This document shows positions 12,237 to 20,576 of a stretch of DNA of 21,529 nucleotides, piece after piece. Within the stretch, counting starts at the first letter, position 1; every line of letters begins with the position of its first letter. Source of the DNA: JBBDMC01 sp964441935 (GTDB taxonomy: Bacteria; Pseudomonadota; Alphaproteobacteria; Rhizobiales; Kaistiaceae); assembly GCA_964441935.1 (NCBI GenBank), contig CAYTXI010000037.1:1-21529 (forward strand), given 5' to 3'. Under the pieces are notes generated by a model that saw only the letters and a program-made list of their open reading frames with translations, ran no database searches and had not been told where the DNA came from. Made by a program: the position numbers and the translations under genes.

Positions 12237-13649
12237 ATGGCAACGATGGCTGACGAATCGAACCCGCCGCGGCGCGGTTTCCGTGCCACCTGGCGGCGCC
12301 TCATCCTGCGCACACGCGCCGCCCGCCGACGCCTGACGCGGCCCGTCCGCCGCGCCGTGCCGAAGGGCCTTTACGCGCGCTCACTCATCATCATCATCAC
12401 CCCGGTTGTGCTTCTCCAGGCGGTGGTGGCCTTCATCTTCATGGAGCGGGTCTGGCAACAGGTCACCGCCCACCTCACCGCTCGGCTGGTGGGCGATATC
12501 GCCGCCATCGTCGACATGCTGGAAACCTACCCGCAGGATGCGGCCTTCGCCGAGATCACCCGCATCGCCGACGACCGGCTAGGCCTCAACGTGACCGTTC
12601 TGCCGCCTGAGCCGCTACCCGCTGCCGCGCCGAAGCCGTTTTTCACGCCGCTCGACCAGGTGATCAGCCGTGAGATCAGCGAGCAGATCGGCAAGCCCTT
12701 CTGGATCGACACGGTCGGCCGCTCCAATCTGATCGAGATCCGGATCAAGCTCGACGACCACGTACTCAGGGTGCTGGCGCGCCGCAGCCAGACCTACGCC
12801 CCGAACACGGCGCTGTTCATCGCCGGGATGGTGGTGACCAGTGTGGTCCTTCTCGCCATCGCCATCGTCTTTCTGCGCAACCAGATCCGTCCGATCCTGA
12901 CGCTGACCGCCGCCGTCGACAATTTCGGCAAGGGCCGACCGGTGCCGGACTTCGCCCCGCGCGGCGCCCGCGAGGTCCGCCAGGCGGCCGCCGCCTTCCA
13001 CGACATGCGTGAGCGCGTCGAGCGCCAGATCGACCAGCGCACGGCCATGCTCGCCGGCGTCAGCCACGACTTGAGGACCGTGCTCACTCGCTTCCGCCTC
13101 CAGCTCGCTCTGATCGAGGAGAGTGCCGACGTCGCGGCCCTGAAGAACGACGTCGACGACATGAACCGCATGCTCGAGGGCTATCTTGCCTTCGCCGGCG
13201 GCAACCTGGGCGAAGACCCCGTGCCGACCGACGTCGCCGCCCTGATCGACGATCTCGGCGAAGCCGGCCGGGTGTCCGGTCGCGACGTCCGCTGCTCGTT
13301 CTCGGGCGACCCGATCGTCCGCGTCAGGCCGCAGGGCTTCAAGCGCTGCATCGACAATCTTATCGGCAACGCCGCCCGCCACGGCACCCATGTCGTAGTC
13401 GCCGGTCGCCATGCCGACGGCCAACTGACCGTCACGGTCGACGACAACGGGCCCGGCATCCCGTTCGAGGAGCAGGAGGCGGTGTTCAAGCCGTTCTACC
13501 GGCTCGACGACGCCCGCGACCGTGACCAGAGCGGCACCGGCCTCGGCTTACCGATCGCCCGCGACATCGCTCGCAGCCACGGCGGCGACATCGCCTTGTC
13601 CGACAGTCCGTTTGGCGGGCTGAGGGTGACGGTGACGGTGCCGGCGTGA
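12237..13649 (+). CDS. EnvZ-like membrane sensor histidine kinase
   Basis: This encodes 470 residues. A very basic cytoplasmic N-terminus (20-45) precedes TM1 (about 49-68), a periplasmic sensor region of about 125 residues, TM2 (about 192-213), a HAMP linker (214-266), HisKA and the ATPase domain. The phosphoacceptor is H277 in GVSHDLRTVLTRFRLQL. The N box is DNLIGNAARH (373-382), the G1 box DDNGPGI (402-408), the F box FKPFYRLDD and the G2 box GTGLGL (433-438). The phosphatase residues D278 and T281 are present, but the usual H-box proline after T281 is a valine. It follows the response regulator by 25 bp, so the two form a cognate pair. The sensed signal is unknown. Confidence 0.95.
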   Translation: MATMADESNPPRRGFRATWRRLILRTRAARRRLTRPVRRAVPKGLYARSLIIIITPVVLLQAVVAFIFMERVWQQVTAHLTARLVGDIAAIVDMLETYPQDAAFAEITRIADDRLGLNVTVLPPEPLPAAAPKPFFTPLDQVISREISEQIGKPFWIDTVGRSNLIEIRIKLDDHVLRVLARRSQTYAPNTALFIAGMVVTSVVLLAIAIVFLRNQIRPILTLTAAVDNFGKGRPVPDFAPRGAREVRQAAAAFHDMRERVERQIDQRTAMLAGVSHDLRTVLTRFRLQLALIEESADVAALKNDVDDMNRMLEGYLAFAGGNLGEDPVPTDVAALIDDLGEAGRVSGRDVRCSFSGDPIVRVRPQGFKRCIDNLIGNAARHGTHVVVAGRHADGQLTVTVDDNGPGIPFEEQEAVFKPFYRLDDARDRDQSGTGLGLPIARDIARSHGGDIALSDSPFGGLRVTVTVPA

Positions 13650-13672
13650 GGCGGACCCCGTTCGGAAAGCCG

Positions 13673-13703
13673 TTGTCGCTCCCTCTTGGACTCCGTGCTA
13701 AGC
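13673..13703 (+). promoter_or_regulatory. possible promoter of the diheme cytochrome gene
   Basis: TTGTCG (13673-13678) and CTAAGC (13698-13703) lie 19 bp apart, 37 bp before the GTG at 13741. Spacing is longer than ideal (18 bp if the -10 is read as GCTAAG). It suggests that the cytochrome gene can be transcribed independently of the kinase. Confidence 0.25.
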
Positions 13704-13740
13704 GAGCCGCGTAACCCCACCTCATCGGGGCGACAGGAAC

Positions 13741-15357
13741 GTGGAAGCTGTCACACCAATGGCCCTCGTACCGGATCGTTCGCTTGCGAGCGCGGTCTCC
13801 AGGCTCTTCGGCGTCGCTTGCCTCGCGGTGCCGCTCATCGTCGGCACCACCATCCCGCTTGATGCCGGCGACACATCAGTTGCCGACGCATACATCGTCG
13901 ACGACTCGACCCCATCCCGCGAATTCGGCCCAGGACTCGCCAGGAAGCTCGAACCGCTGACGCTGTATCCCCCTGCGGCGAGCGGCATTCTGCTGCCGGA
14001 AGATTGGGCCAGACGACAGTTCGCGAACCAGGCCCCGATGGTCAAGCTGGCACGCAGCCTTGTGGCCGACCGTGCTGCCGCAGCGAACCGCGCGGCCTTC
14101 TACGCCTGGCTCGGGATCACCGCCGCACCCATCGATCCGCGCGGGGAATTCGAGGCCGTCGGCGCTTACCCGGTTCAAACCCAGTGGGGGCCAGGCCTCA
14201 CATTCGGCTGCGTCACTTGCCACAGCCAGAATCTGTTCGGCACCCTCGTCGTCGGGATGAGCAACAAGTCGGCGCGGGCCAATCTCCTGTTCGTCCGCGC
14301 CAAAGCGTACCTGCAACAGACGCCGGTCGCCCTGCTCGGAGCGCGCGACGCCGACGAGACGGCCCTTCTCAAACGCACCCAGCGCAATCTGCGCTCGGTC
14401 GGTGCCCGCCGACCGCTGGCGCTCGGCCTCGACACCGCTTTCGCGCAGGTGTCGCTGAGTCTGGCGCGCCGTGGGCCGGATACCACGGCCACACGCTCCG
14501 ACTACTACGCGGCCCACCCCCGGCCGGACCCGTTTGATTGGGCGGTCGCCGATTCCAAACCGATGGACTGGTGGCTGGTGAAGTACAAGGACCGCTTTCT
14601 CTCCGATGGTTCGCTCACCACGCGCAGCGTGATCCCGCTGGCCTACCTCTTCAACGAGATCGGCAGAGGGACCGACCTCGTCGAGCTTGAGTCGTGGCTC
14701 GTCGGCGCCCCTGACGCGATCGAACGGATGGAACGCTTCGTCGCCGCGACCGAGCCGCCGCGCATCGAGGACTTCCTCGACGACCCCATCGACGTGGCCG
14801 CGGCCCGGCGCGGCGAGCGCCACTTCCTCGCCCGCTGCTCCGGCTGCCACGGCGTCTATCGCAAAACCTGGTCCACGGGTCACCGCACCGTATCGGTCGA
14901 CTACCCACGTCCTACCAAGGTCGCCGACGTCGGCACCGATCCGAACCGCGCCCGTGGCACGGGTTATGTTGCCGGGCGCGTCAACCGGCTCGACTTTTCG
15001 CGCCGCTTCGGGATCGTGTTGCAGGAGACCGGTGGCTACGTCCCCCCGCCGCTGGTCGGCATATGGAGCCGCTATCCGTACCTCCACAATCGCTCGGTGC
15101 CCAACCTCTGCCAGCTGCTGACGCCCGACTCCGAGCGGGTGCGGCGCTTCTGGGTCGGCACGACCGAGAACATCGATACCGACTTCGACCGCGCCTGCGT
15201 CGGCTATCCGGTCGGGCAGGTTCGCGAGGACTGGAAGACCAGAGAGCGGCTCTACGACACCCGCTGGACGGGTCTCTCCAACCAGGGGCACAACATGTTC
15301 GTCGATGCGTCGGCGGCCGACAAACGAGACCTGATCGAGTTCCTCAAGACCCTCTAG
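13741..15357 (+). CDS. large diheme c-type cytochrome, RoxA/MauG-related
   Basis: This encodes 538 residues. A signal or anchor sequence (about 16-40) leads to the periplasm. Two haem motifs are present: CVTCH at 157-161 and CSGCH at 366-370. Between and after them are YVPPPLVGIWSRYPYLHNRS and VPNLCQLLTPDSERVRRFWV. These recall the haem-pocket region (usually PYLHNGSVP) of RoxA rubber oxygenase, the MauG/diheme peroxidase superfamily and related large cytochromes. GLSNQGHNMF near the C-terminus is also typical of that group. It is shorter than RoxA (about 650-680 residues), so the reaction is open: peroxidase, dioxygenase or pure electron carrier. I used the GTG at 13741 (AGGA 5 bases upstream); an in-frame ATG at 13759 is possible. 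The gene lies 91 bp after the sensor kinase. Confidence 0.88.
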   Translation: MEAVTPMALVPDRSLASAVSRLFGVACLAVPLIVGTTIPLDAGDTSVADAYIVDDSTPSREFGPGLARKLEPLTLYPPAASGILLPEDWARRQFANQAPMVKLARSLVADRAAAANRAAFYAWLGITAAPIDPRGEFEAVGAYPVQTQWGPGLTFGCVTCHSQNLFGTLVVGMSNKSARANLLFVRAKAYLQQTPVALLGARDADETALLKRTQRNLRSVGARRPLALGLDTAFAQVSLSLARRGPDTTATRSDYYAAHPRPDPFDWAVADSKPMDWWLVKYKDRFLSDGSLTTRSVIPLAYLFNEIGRGTDLVELESWLVGAPDAIERMERFVAATEPPRIEDFLDDPIDVAAARRGERHFLARCSGCHGVYRKTWSTGHRTVSVDYPRPTKVADVGTDPNRARGTGYVAGRVNRLDFSRRFGIVLQETGGYVPPPLVGIWSRYPYLHNRSVPNLCQLLTPDSERVRRFWVGTTENIDTDFDRACVGYPVGQVREDWKTRERLYDTRWTGLSNQGHNMFVDASAADKRDLIEFLKTL

Positions 15358-15376
15358 CGCGCGTCCGCGCTTCTTC
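15356..15376. terminator. possible small hairpin terminator between convergent genes
   Basis: AGCGCG (15356-15361) pairs with CGCGCT (15366-15371) around CGTC, in the 17-bp space between the convergent cytochrome and csaA genes. The trailing TTCTTC is only moderately T-rich, so efficiency is uncertain. Confidence 0.35.
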
Positions 15377-15725
15377 AATACAGCCGGCCGCCGTCGGGCA
15401 CCGGACGGTCGGGAGCGAACAGCATGACCTCGCCGTTCTCGTCGGGGAAGCCGAGGGTCAGCACTTCCGACATTATCGGCCCGATCTGACGCGGTGGGAA
15501 GTTGACGACTGCGGCGACCTGGCGGCCGGGAAGCTCGTCGAGCGTGTAGTTGGCGGTGATCTGGGCCGAGGATTTCTTGCACCCGATCTCCGCGCCGAAG
15601 TCGATGAGCAGCTGATAGGCCGGCTTGCGCGCTTCGGGAAAGGGCCGCGCCTCGACGATCGTGCCGACCCGGACGTCGACCTTCAGGAAATCGTCGAACG
15701 TGATCGGCGAAGGTGCGTCGGCCAT
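15375..15725 (-). CDS. csaA: tRNA-binding (EMAP/OB-fold) protein CsaA
   Basis: This encodes 116 residues, a single tRNA-binding OB-fold domain of normal CsaA length. Typical segments are ITFDDFLKVDVRVGTIVEAR, KPAYQLLIDFGAEIG, KKSSAQITANYTLDELPGRQ, AAVVNFPPRQIGPIMSEVL and GEVMLFAPDRPVPDG. CsaA forms dimers that bind the tRNA elbow; a chaperone role in protein export was proposed in Bacillus. It lies 29 bp downstream of proC on the same strand and is probably the last gene of that transcript. It converges with the diheme cytochrome gene. Confidence 0.95.
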   Translation of the reverse strand: MADAPSPITFDDFLKVDVRVGTIVEARPFPEARKPAYQLLIDFGAEIGCKKSSAQITANYTLDELPGRQVAAVVNFPPRQIGPIMSEVLTLGFPDENGEVMLFAPDRPVPDGGRLY

Positions 15726-15754
15726 CGGCTTTCCCCGGTCGTCCCGTCCAACAG

Positions 15755-16585
15755 CTATTGGCCCGACAGCTCCCGTGAGCGCTCTTTCGCCGCCGCCACC
15801 GCTCGTTTCATCAGCGGCGCCAGGCCGTCGTCGGCCATCAGCACGGCCAGCGCCGCCGCCGTCGTTCCGTTCGGCGAGGTCACGTTTTCACGGAGCTCAG
15901 ACGGCGACAGGTCGGAGCGACGGAGAAGCTCGCCGGCGCCGGTAACCGTCGCGCGGGCGAGCCGGTCCGCAGCGCTTTGATCGAAGCCGGCCGCGACCGC
16001 CGCCTCCGCCAGACATTCGGCGAGCAGGAACACATACGCGGGTCCGGACCCGGAGACGGCCGTCGCCGCGTCCATCAGCCCTTCGTCGGCGACCCACACC
16101 ACCTCGCCCACCGCCGACAGGAGTTCGCCGGCAAGAGCCCGCCCGGCCGTGTCGACCCGCGCGTTGGCGATCGCCGCAGTGATGCCGCGGCCGATTTGGG
16201 CTGGCGTGTTGGGCATGGAGCGCACGATCGCCGTATCGCCGAGCCCGGCCGCCAGCGTCGTGAGCGTCGTGCCGGCGGCGATCGATATCGACAGGGTTTT
16301 GGGACCAGCGACGCCGCGGAGGCCCGGCAGCACCTCACCGATGACCTGCGGCTTGACCGCGACCACGATCACTTTCGCCGTTGTGCCAGACGGCGGCGAC
16401 GACAGCGCGCGGACGCCGGCGGCGGCGAGCATAGCGGTCGTGTCCGCCGGCGGCGTTGGGTCGACGACGACAACCGCCCGGGGGTCGAGCCCACCGTCGA
16501 GCCAGCCCTTGAGGAGGGTGCCGCCCATCTTGCCGGCGCCGACCAGCACCAGCGGGGATTCGATCGTGAAGGATGAGAGAGGCAT
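15755..16585 (-). CDS. proC: pyrroline-5-carboxylate reductase
   Basis: This encodes 276 residues and catalyses the last step of proline synthesis, NAD(P)H-dependent reduction of 1-pyrroline-5-carboxylate. The Rossmann motif is VGAGKMGG (15-22). It is followed by VVAVKPQ, RSMPNTPAQIGRG and the dimerisation/active-site segment DAATAVSGSGPAYVFLLAE (172-190). The family signature continues to LRENVTSPNGTTAAAL. Length is normal (about 270). I used the ATG at 16585, since the Rossmann strand begins 10 residues later; an in-frame ATG at 16606 or TTG at 16627 would add a short extension. It sits between the YbjN gene (106 bp upstream) and csaA (29 bp downstream), all on the minus strand. Confidence 0.96.
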   Translation of the reverse strand: MPLSSFTIESPLVLVGAGKMGGTLLKGWLDGGLDPRAVVVVDPTPPADTTAMLAAAGVRALSSPPSGTTAKVIVVAVKPQVIGEVLPGLRGVAGPKTLSISIAAGTTLTTLAAGLGDTAIVRSMPNTPAQIGRGITAAIANARVDTAGRALAGELLSAVGEVVWVADEGLMDAATAVSGSGPAYVFLLAECLAEAAVAAGFDQSAADRLARATVTGAGELLRRSDLSPSELRENVTSPNGTTAAALAVLMADDGLAPLMKRAVAAAKERSRELSGQ

Positions 16586-16691
16586 GGCGGCGATTGCACC
16601 CGTCATTCCCGCATCGGCGGGGGGCAATTCACCTCACGGCGCGGCGCGTGACAAGTGGCGACGTCGGCAGGAGCGGCGGCGCTCGCGCGCC

Positions 16692-17192
16692 TCAAGCCTC
16701 CCCGACGGTCTCGAACAACACCGCGTCGACCGCCTCCCGCGCCGACCGGCCGGCCCAGACCACGAACTGGAAAGCCTGAAAGTACCGCTCGCACGCTTCG
16801 ACGGCCGTGACCAGGAGGCGCTCGACCTGCGCCGTGGTGGGGTCGGCACCACCGGAGAGCAGCAGCGCTTGACGGTACATGATAACGCCTTCGCGGCACC
16901 ACAGGTCGAAGTGGCCGATCCACATCTGCTCGTTGATCGCCGTCAACAGGCGCATCACCTCGACCTGGCGCGTCTCCGGCACGCGCAGGTCGAACGAACA
17001 GGCGAGATGCACCGCCTCCCTCTCTTCCATCCACGAGAACGACACGTGGTAGTCGCACCATCCGCCACCGACCGAGATCGTGATCTCGTCGTCGCCGGCC
17101 CGTTCGAACGCCCAATCGTTGAGCGCGGCGATGTGCTCGATCACGTCGACGGGGTTCGACTGGCGTTCCTGTTCGATATCGATGAGGCGCAT
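16692..17192 (-). CDS. YbjN-domain protein
   Basis: This encodes 166 residues, a cytoplasmic YbjN-like sensory-transduction domain. It shows PVDVIEHIAALNDWAFERAGDD, YHVSFSWMEEREAVHLACSF, AINEQMWIGHFDLWCREGVI, MYRQALLLSGG and the conserved end FQFVVWAGRSAREAVDA...ETVGEA. YbjN has a type III secretion chaperone-like fold; in E. coli it affects stress tolerance and motility, but its mechanism is unclear. In alphaproteobacteria it is commonly encoded just before proC, as here. The ATG at 17192 matches family N-termini; the frame is open upstream but that segment is not protein-like. The Shine-Dalgarno is weak. A good promoter candidate lies about 120 bp upstream. Confidence 0.92.
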   Translation of the reverse strand: MRLIDIEQERQSNPVDVIEHIAALNDWAFERAGDDEITISVGGGWCDYHVSFSWMEEREAVHLACSFDLRVPETRQVEVMRLLTAINEQMWIGHFDLWCREGVIMYRQALLLSGGADPTTAQVERLLVTAVEACERYFQAFQFVVWAGRSAREAVDAVLFETVGEA

Positions 17193-17310
17193 GAGGGCCG
17201 ACCGCGGCAGTTGTTCGGCTGGTACCTGGCGACGAAAGCAACACTGGCGATTACGCCACCGGACCATGCGCCAACGGACGGCGCACGCGGCGAATCTCTG
17301 TTGAGAATCA

Positions 17311-17340
17311 GTATATAGACCGCGCCCGCGGCCGGGCCAC
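17311..17340 (-). promoter_or_regulatory. promoter candidate for the YbjN-proC-csaA transcript
   Basis: On the minus strand, TTGTGG (17340-17335) and CTATAT (17316-17311) are 18 bp apart. CTATAT equals the -10 consensus described for Sinorhizobium housekeeping promoters. It lies about 120 bp upstream of the YbjN ATG and just past the ubiK stop. Confidence 0.5.
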
Positions 17341-17389
17341 AAATGATAGTGCCGCAGGCCGGTTTTTCACAACGTGTGACGAATTGGAT

Positions 17390-17692
17390 TCAGTTGCCCT
17401 TCGTTTTGGCGCGTCGCGTCTGCTTGGCCTTCGGCGCTGCGCCGCCGCCGAGCGTCTTTTCAAGCTCGGCGATGCGTTTCTTGAGCGCCTCGTTCTCCGT
17501 CTGCGCCTTCGACGCGAGCTCGCGCACGACGTCGAACTCCTCGCGCTTTACCAGGTCCATGTCGGCGACGAAGCGCTCCATCTGGGTGCGGAACGCCGTC
17601 TCCGCTTCGCGCTTGACCCCCTGGGCCACGCTGGCGGCGTCGCTCATCAGCCGCGCCATCTCGTCGAAGATACGATTCGAGCTCTGTGTCAT
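17390..17692 (-). CDS. ubiK: ubiquinone biosynthesis accessory factor UbiK (BMFP/YqiC family)
   Basis: This encodes 100 residues. An N-terminal amphipathic helix (SNRIFDEMARLMSDAASVAQG) is followed by KREAETAFRTQMERFVADMD and a coiled coil (VKREEFDVVRELASKAQTENEALKKRIAELEK, residues 48-79), then a basic Lys/Arg-rich end. This is the standard UbiK/YqiC layout. The protein trimerises through the coiled coil, binds membranes and supports aerobic ubiquinone synthesis with UbiJ in enterobacteria. GGGAG upstream supports the ATG at 17692 over an in-frame ATG at 17722. The gene is divergent from lgt, an arrangement common in alphaproteobacteria. Confidence 0.94.
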   Translation of the reverse strand: MTQSSNRIFDEMARLMSDAASVAQGVKREAETAFRTQMERFVADMDLVKREEFDVVRELASKAQTENEALKKRIAELEKTLGGGAAPKAKQTRRAKTKGN

Positions 17693-17724
17693 GGTCCGGC
17701 GCTCCCTGGCCTCGATGTCCACAG

Positions 17725-17753
17725 ACTATGGGGTCGCGCCGAGCCTCCCGCAA
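17725..17753 (-). promoter_or_regulatory. promoter candidate for ubiK
   Basis: On the minus strand, TTGCGG (17753-17748) and CATAGT (17730-17725) are separated by the optimal 17 bp, with 4 of 6 matches in each hexamer. The -10 lies 32 bp upstream of the ubiK ATG. Confidence 0.45.
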
Positions 17754-17822
17754 GGACGCGGTCGCCTTGACCGCGCCGCCCCCGACGGCGCAGGTTGCCC
17801 CACGTTTCCAGGAGCTTGCCGC

Positions 17823-18662
17823 GTGCCGTTGTTTGTCCTGCCCTTCCCCGCGATCGACCCAGTCCTGATCGAGATCGGGCCGTTCGCCATCCGCTGGTAC
17901 GCGCTCGCCTACATCGTCGGCATCTTCATCGGCTGGTGGTACGCGCGTCGCCTGGTCGCCAACGGACGCCTGTGGGGTGTGGACGGCGCTCCGCTGAGAC
18001 CCGTCGACATCGACGACTTCGTCGTTTGGGCGGCGGTTGGCATCGTCGTCGGCGGGCGTCTTGGCTACGTTCTCTTCTACGACCTGCCGCGCTTCATCGA
18101 TCAGCCGGCCGAAATCGTTGCGGTGTGGCATGGCGGCATGTCGTTCCACGGCGGCTTTTTAGGCACGATCCTGGCGATGGTGCTGTTCGCGCGGCGGCGC
18201 GGCATCCCCATCTGGTCGCTCATCGACGTGATCGCTCCGTCGGTGACCTTCGGCCTGTTCTTCGGCCGCCTCGCCAACTTCATCAACGGCGAATTGTGGG
18301 GGCGGGTGAGCGACGCCCCCTGGGCGATGGTCTTTCCCGACGCCGGGCCGCTGCCGCGCCACCCGAGCCAGCTCTACGAAGCCGCGCTTGAGGGCGTTGT
18401 TCTGTTCGTGGTCCTGCGCCTGCTCATCCACCGCTACCACCGGCTGTCGACGCCAGGCTTCGTAGCCGGCGGTTTCGCCGCTGGCTACGGTGCTGCCCGC
18501 ACCTTCGTCGAGTTCTTCCGCGAACCGGACGTCCAGGTTGGCTACCTCGCCGGCGGCCTGACCATGGGCATGGCCCTTTCGATCCCGATGATCGTCGCTG
18601 GCCTCGCCCTGATGGTCTGGTCGGCGAGGCGCCCGTCGGGCGCAACCGCGAGGCGCGCGTGA
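17823..18662 (+). CDS. lgt: prolipoprotein diacylglyceryl transferase
   Basis: This encodes 279 residues, an inner-membrane enzyme that transfers diacylglycerol from phosphatidylglycerol to the lipobox Cys of preprolipoproteins. Seven hydrophobic segments are recognisable. Family motifs are IRWYALAYIVG (23-33), H103 in VWHGGMSFHGGFLG, the Lgt signature GRLANFINGELWG (148-160), RHPSQLYEAALEG (179-191) and FVEFFREPD. The GTG start at 17823 is supported by AGGAG at 17810-17814. Its stop overlaps the next start (GTGA), which implies translational coupling. A substrate, the lipoprotein gene at 20577, lies in the same gene block. Confidence 0.97.
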   Translation: MPLFVLPFPAIDPVLIEIGPFAIRWYALAYIVGIFIGWWYARRLVANGRLWGVDGAPLRPVDIDDFVVWAAVGIVVGGRLGYVLFYDLPRFIDQPAEIVAVWHGGMSFHGGFLGTILAMVLFARRRGIPIWSLIDVIAPSVTFGLFFGRLANFINGELWGRVSDAPWAMVFPDAGPLPRHPSQLYEAALEGVVLFVVLRLLIHRYHRLSTPGFVAGGFAAGYGAARTFVEFFREPDVQVGYLAGGLTMGMALSIPMIVAGLALMVWSARRPSGATARRA

Positions 18663-19726
18663 CCCCGCTGGCCGAGAAGCTTGTTGCGCGCATCCGCGCC
18701 GGCGGACCCATGACCATTGCCGACTACATGGCGGCCTGCCTCGTCGACCCCGAGCACGGCTACTACATGCGCCGTGAGCCATTCGGCAAAGCCGGCGACT
18801 TCGTCACCGCACCCGAGGTCAGCCAGATCTTCGGCGAGTTGATCGGCCTGTGGTCGATCGCCGTGTGGGAGATGATGGGCGAGCCGCGCGCCTTCGTCCT
18901 CGCCGAGCTCGGCCCGGGACGCGGCACGCTGATGGCGGACGTTTTACGCACCGGCCACGTCAAGCCGAGCTTCCTTGACGCCGCCGACGTTCACTTGGTC
19001 GAGATCAGCCCGCGCCTGCGCGAGGTTCAGCAAGCAACGCTGTCCGCCTCCGGCGTCGCCGTCCAGTGGCACGTCAGCGTTGAGGATCTGCCCGCCGGGC
19101 CCGCGATCTTCCTGGCCAACGAGTTCTTCGATGCCATGCCCGTTCGCCAGTTCCAGTGGCAAAACGATCGCTGGTCGGAGCGCGTCGTCGGACTCGGCGA
19201 AGACGGCGACCTCGCCGTCGGTCTGAAGCCCGTCAATCAGCGGCCGCTGAACGTGGTCCTCCCCGAGGGCGCCGTAGTCGAGGCCTCGACCGGCGCGCAG
19301 GCGATCGTGGCCCTGATCGCCAAACGGCTTGTTGCCACGGGCGGTGCCGGATTGTTCATCGACTACGGCAGCGGCAAGCCGGGATACGGCGACACCCTGC
19401 AGGCCGTGCGCGGCCACAAGTACGACGACCCGCTGGCGCGGCCCGGCGAAGCCGACCTCACCGCCCACGTGGACTTCTCGGCGTTGTCGAAAGCCGCAAC
19501 CGCGGCCGGCGCCCGATCCCGGCCGCTCGTCAACCAGGGCGAGTTCCTGGTCAAGCTGGGGCTCGTCGAACGCGCCAACGTTCTCGGCCGCGGCCAAGAC
19601 GCGCGCACCCGCGAGATGATCGCCAAGGCCATCGAACGCCTCGCCGGTCCGCAGGCGATGGGCGACCTGTTCAAGGTGCTGGCCATTTCTGCGCCAGGCC
19701 TGCGGCTGCCGGTCCTCGACGCGTGA
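18659..19726 (+). CDS. SAM-dependent methyltransferase, MidA/NDUFAF7 (DUF185) family
   Basis: This encodes 355 residues. The N-terminal segment GPMTIADYMAACLVDPEHGYY and GKAGDFVTAPEVSQIFGELIGLW are diagnostic of the family, followed by the SAM-binding motif AELGPGRGTLMADVLR. LANEFFDAMPVRQFQW and DYGSGKPGYGDTLQAVRGHK are further landmarks. The mitochondrial homologue NDUFAF7 methylates an arginine of complex I subunit NDUFS2; the bacterial role is less clear. The GTG at 18659 overlaps the lgt stop by 4 bp, and the gene ends in another GTGA overlap with pgeF, so the three genes form one tightly coupled operon. Confidence 0.95.
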   Translation: MTPLAEKLVARIRAGGPMTIADYMAACLVDPEHGYYMRREPFGKAGDFVTAPEVSQIFGELIGLWSIAVWEMMGEPRAFVLAELGPGRGTLMADVLRTGHVKPSFLDAADVHLVEISPRLREVQQATLSASGVAVQWHVSVEDLPAGPAIFLANEFFDAMPVRQFQWQNDRWSERVVGLGEDGDLAVGLKPVNQRPLNVVLPEGAVVEASTGAQAIVALIAKRLVATGGAGLFIDYGSGKPGYGDTLQAVRGHKYDDPLARPGEADLTAHVDFSALSKAATAAGARSRPLVNQGEFLVKLGLVERANVLGRGQDARTREMIAKAIERLAGPQAMGDLFKVLAISAPGLRLPVLDA

Positions 19727-20505
19727 GCGTCGCCGCTCCGCATCTCACCGACCCGCGCCTAGCCGCCCTGCCGGGGATTCGGCACGGCTTCTTCACGCGC
19801 GCCGGCGGGGTGTCTCAGGGCATCTACGCCAGCCTCAACTGCGGCGTCGGGTCGGCCGACGACCGCGCCAAGGTCTTGGAAAATCGCGGCCGCGTCGCCG
19901 CCGCGCTGGGGGTCGGGCTGGAAAGGCTAGCGAGCCCATATCAGGTCCACGGGACCGATGCGGTCCCGCTGACCGCCCCGTGGCCGAGCGGACAAAGACC
20001 CAGAGCGGACGCCGTCGTGACCGACCGGCACGGCATCGCGCTCGCGGTCGGGACCGCCGATTGCGGCCCGGTCCTGCTCGCCGACGCCTCGGCGCGCGTC
20101 GTCGGCGCCGCCCACGCCGGCTGGCGCGGCGCGCTGGCCGGCATCCTCGAGGCGGCGGTCGCGGCCATGGAGGAACTGGGCGCCCACCGCGGCGAGATCG
20201 TCGCCGCCCTCGGCCCCACGATCAGCCAGGCTAATTACGAGGTCGGCAGCGAGGTCGAGGATCGCTACGTTACCGCCGACCGGGCAAACGCCCGCTTCTT
20301 CCGCCGGTCAGCGCGCGACGGTCACAGCCTGTTCGATCTGCCGGGCTACATCGTTGAGCGGCTGACCGCCGCCGGGGTGGCCGCATCGCAACTTTCCGCC
20401 TGCACCTATGCCGACGGCGAGCGATTCTTTTCCTATCGACGCGCCACCCATCGCGGCGAGCCGGACTATGGCCGCCAGCTCTCCGCGATCGTCCTCCTGC
20501 CGTAG
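19723..20505 (+). CDS. pgeF: peptidoglycan editing factor PgeF (YfiH/laccase-domain)
   Basis: This encodes 260 residues. HGFFTRAGGVSQGIYASLNC, then YQVHG with H76, GTADCGPVLLAD with C114 and GAAHAGWRGALAGI with H131 give the His-Cys-His zinc site of the family. CTYADGERFFSYRR at the C-terminus is also typical. PgeF removes L-Ser mis-incorporated into the cell-wall precursor UDP-MurNAc in place of L-Ala; older annotations call it polyphenol oxidase or laccase. The GTG at 19723 overlaps the methyltransferase stop. Its stop is 71 bp before the lipoprotein start. Confidence 0.95.
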   Translation: MSVAAPHLTDPRLAALPGIRHGFFTRAGGVSQGIYASLNCGVGSADDRAKVLENRGRVAAALGVGLERLASPYQVHGTDAVPLTAPWPSGQRPRADAVVTDRHGIALAVGTADCGPVLLADASARVVGAAHAGWRGALAGILEAAVAAMEELGAHRGEIVAALGPTISQANYEVGSEVEDRYVTADRANARFFRRSARDGHSLFDLPGYIVERLTAAGVAASQLSACTYADGERFFSYRRATHRGEPDYGRQLSAIVLLP

Positions 20506-20576
20506 GTGGCCGCCGCTCTGGCATGCCGCAGCGATTGCGGCTAGACAAAACCGCCCGTGCGGCCGGAGTACGGTTG

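Noticed and set aside
13876..15582. Minus-strand open frame of 568 codons antisense to the diheme cytochrome
   Set aside because: The plus strand encodes two CxxCH motifs and conserved family segments; the antisense frame is a high-GC shadow with no domain.
17301..17316. GAGAATCAGTATATAG, reminiscent of part of a Fur box
   Set aside because: Only a partial half-site match with no symmetric partner, overlapping the YbjN -10 element; likely coincidence.
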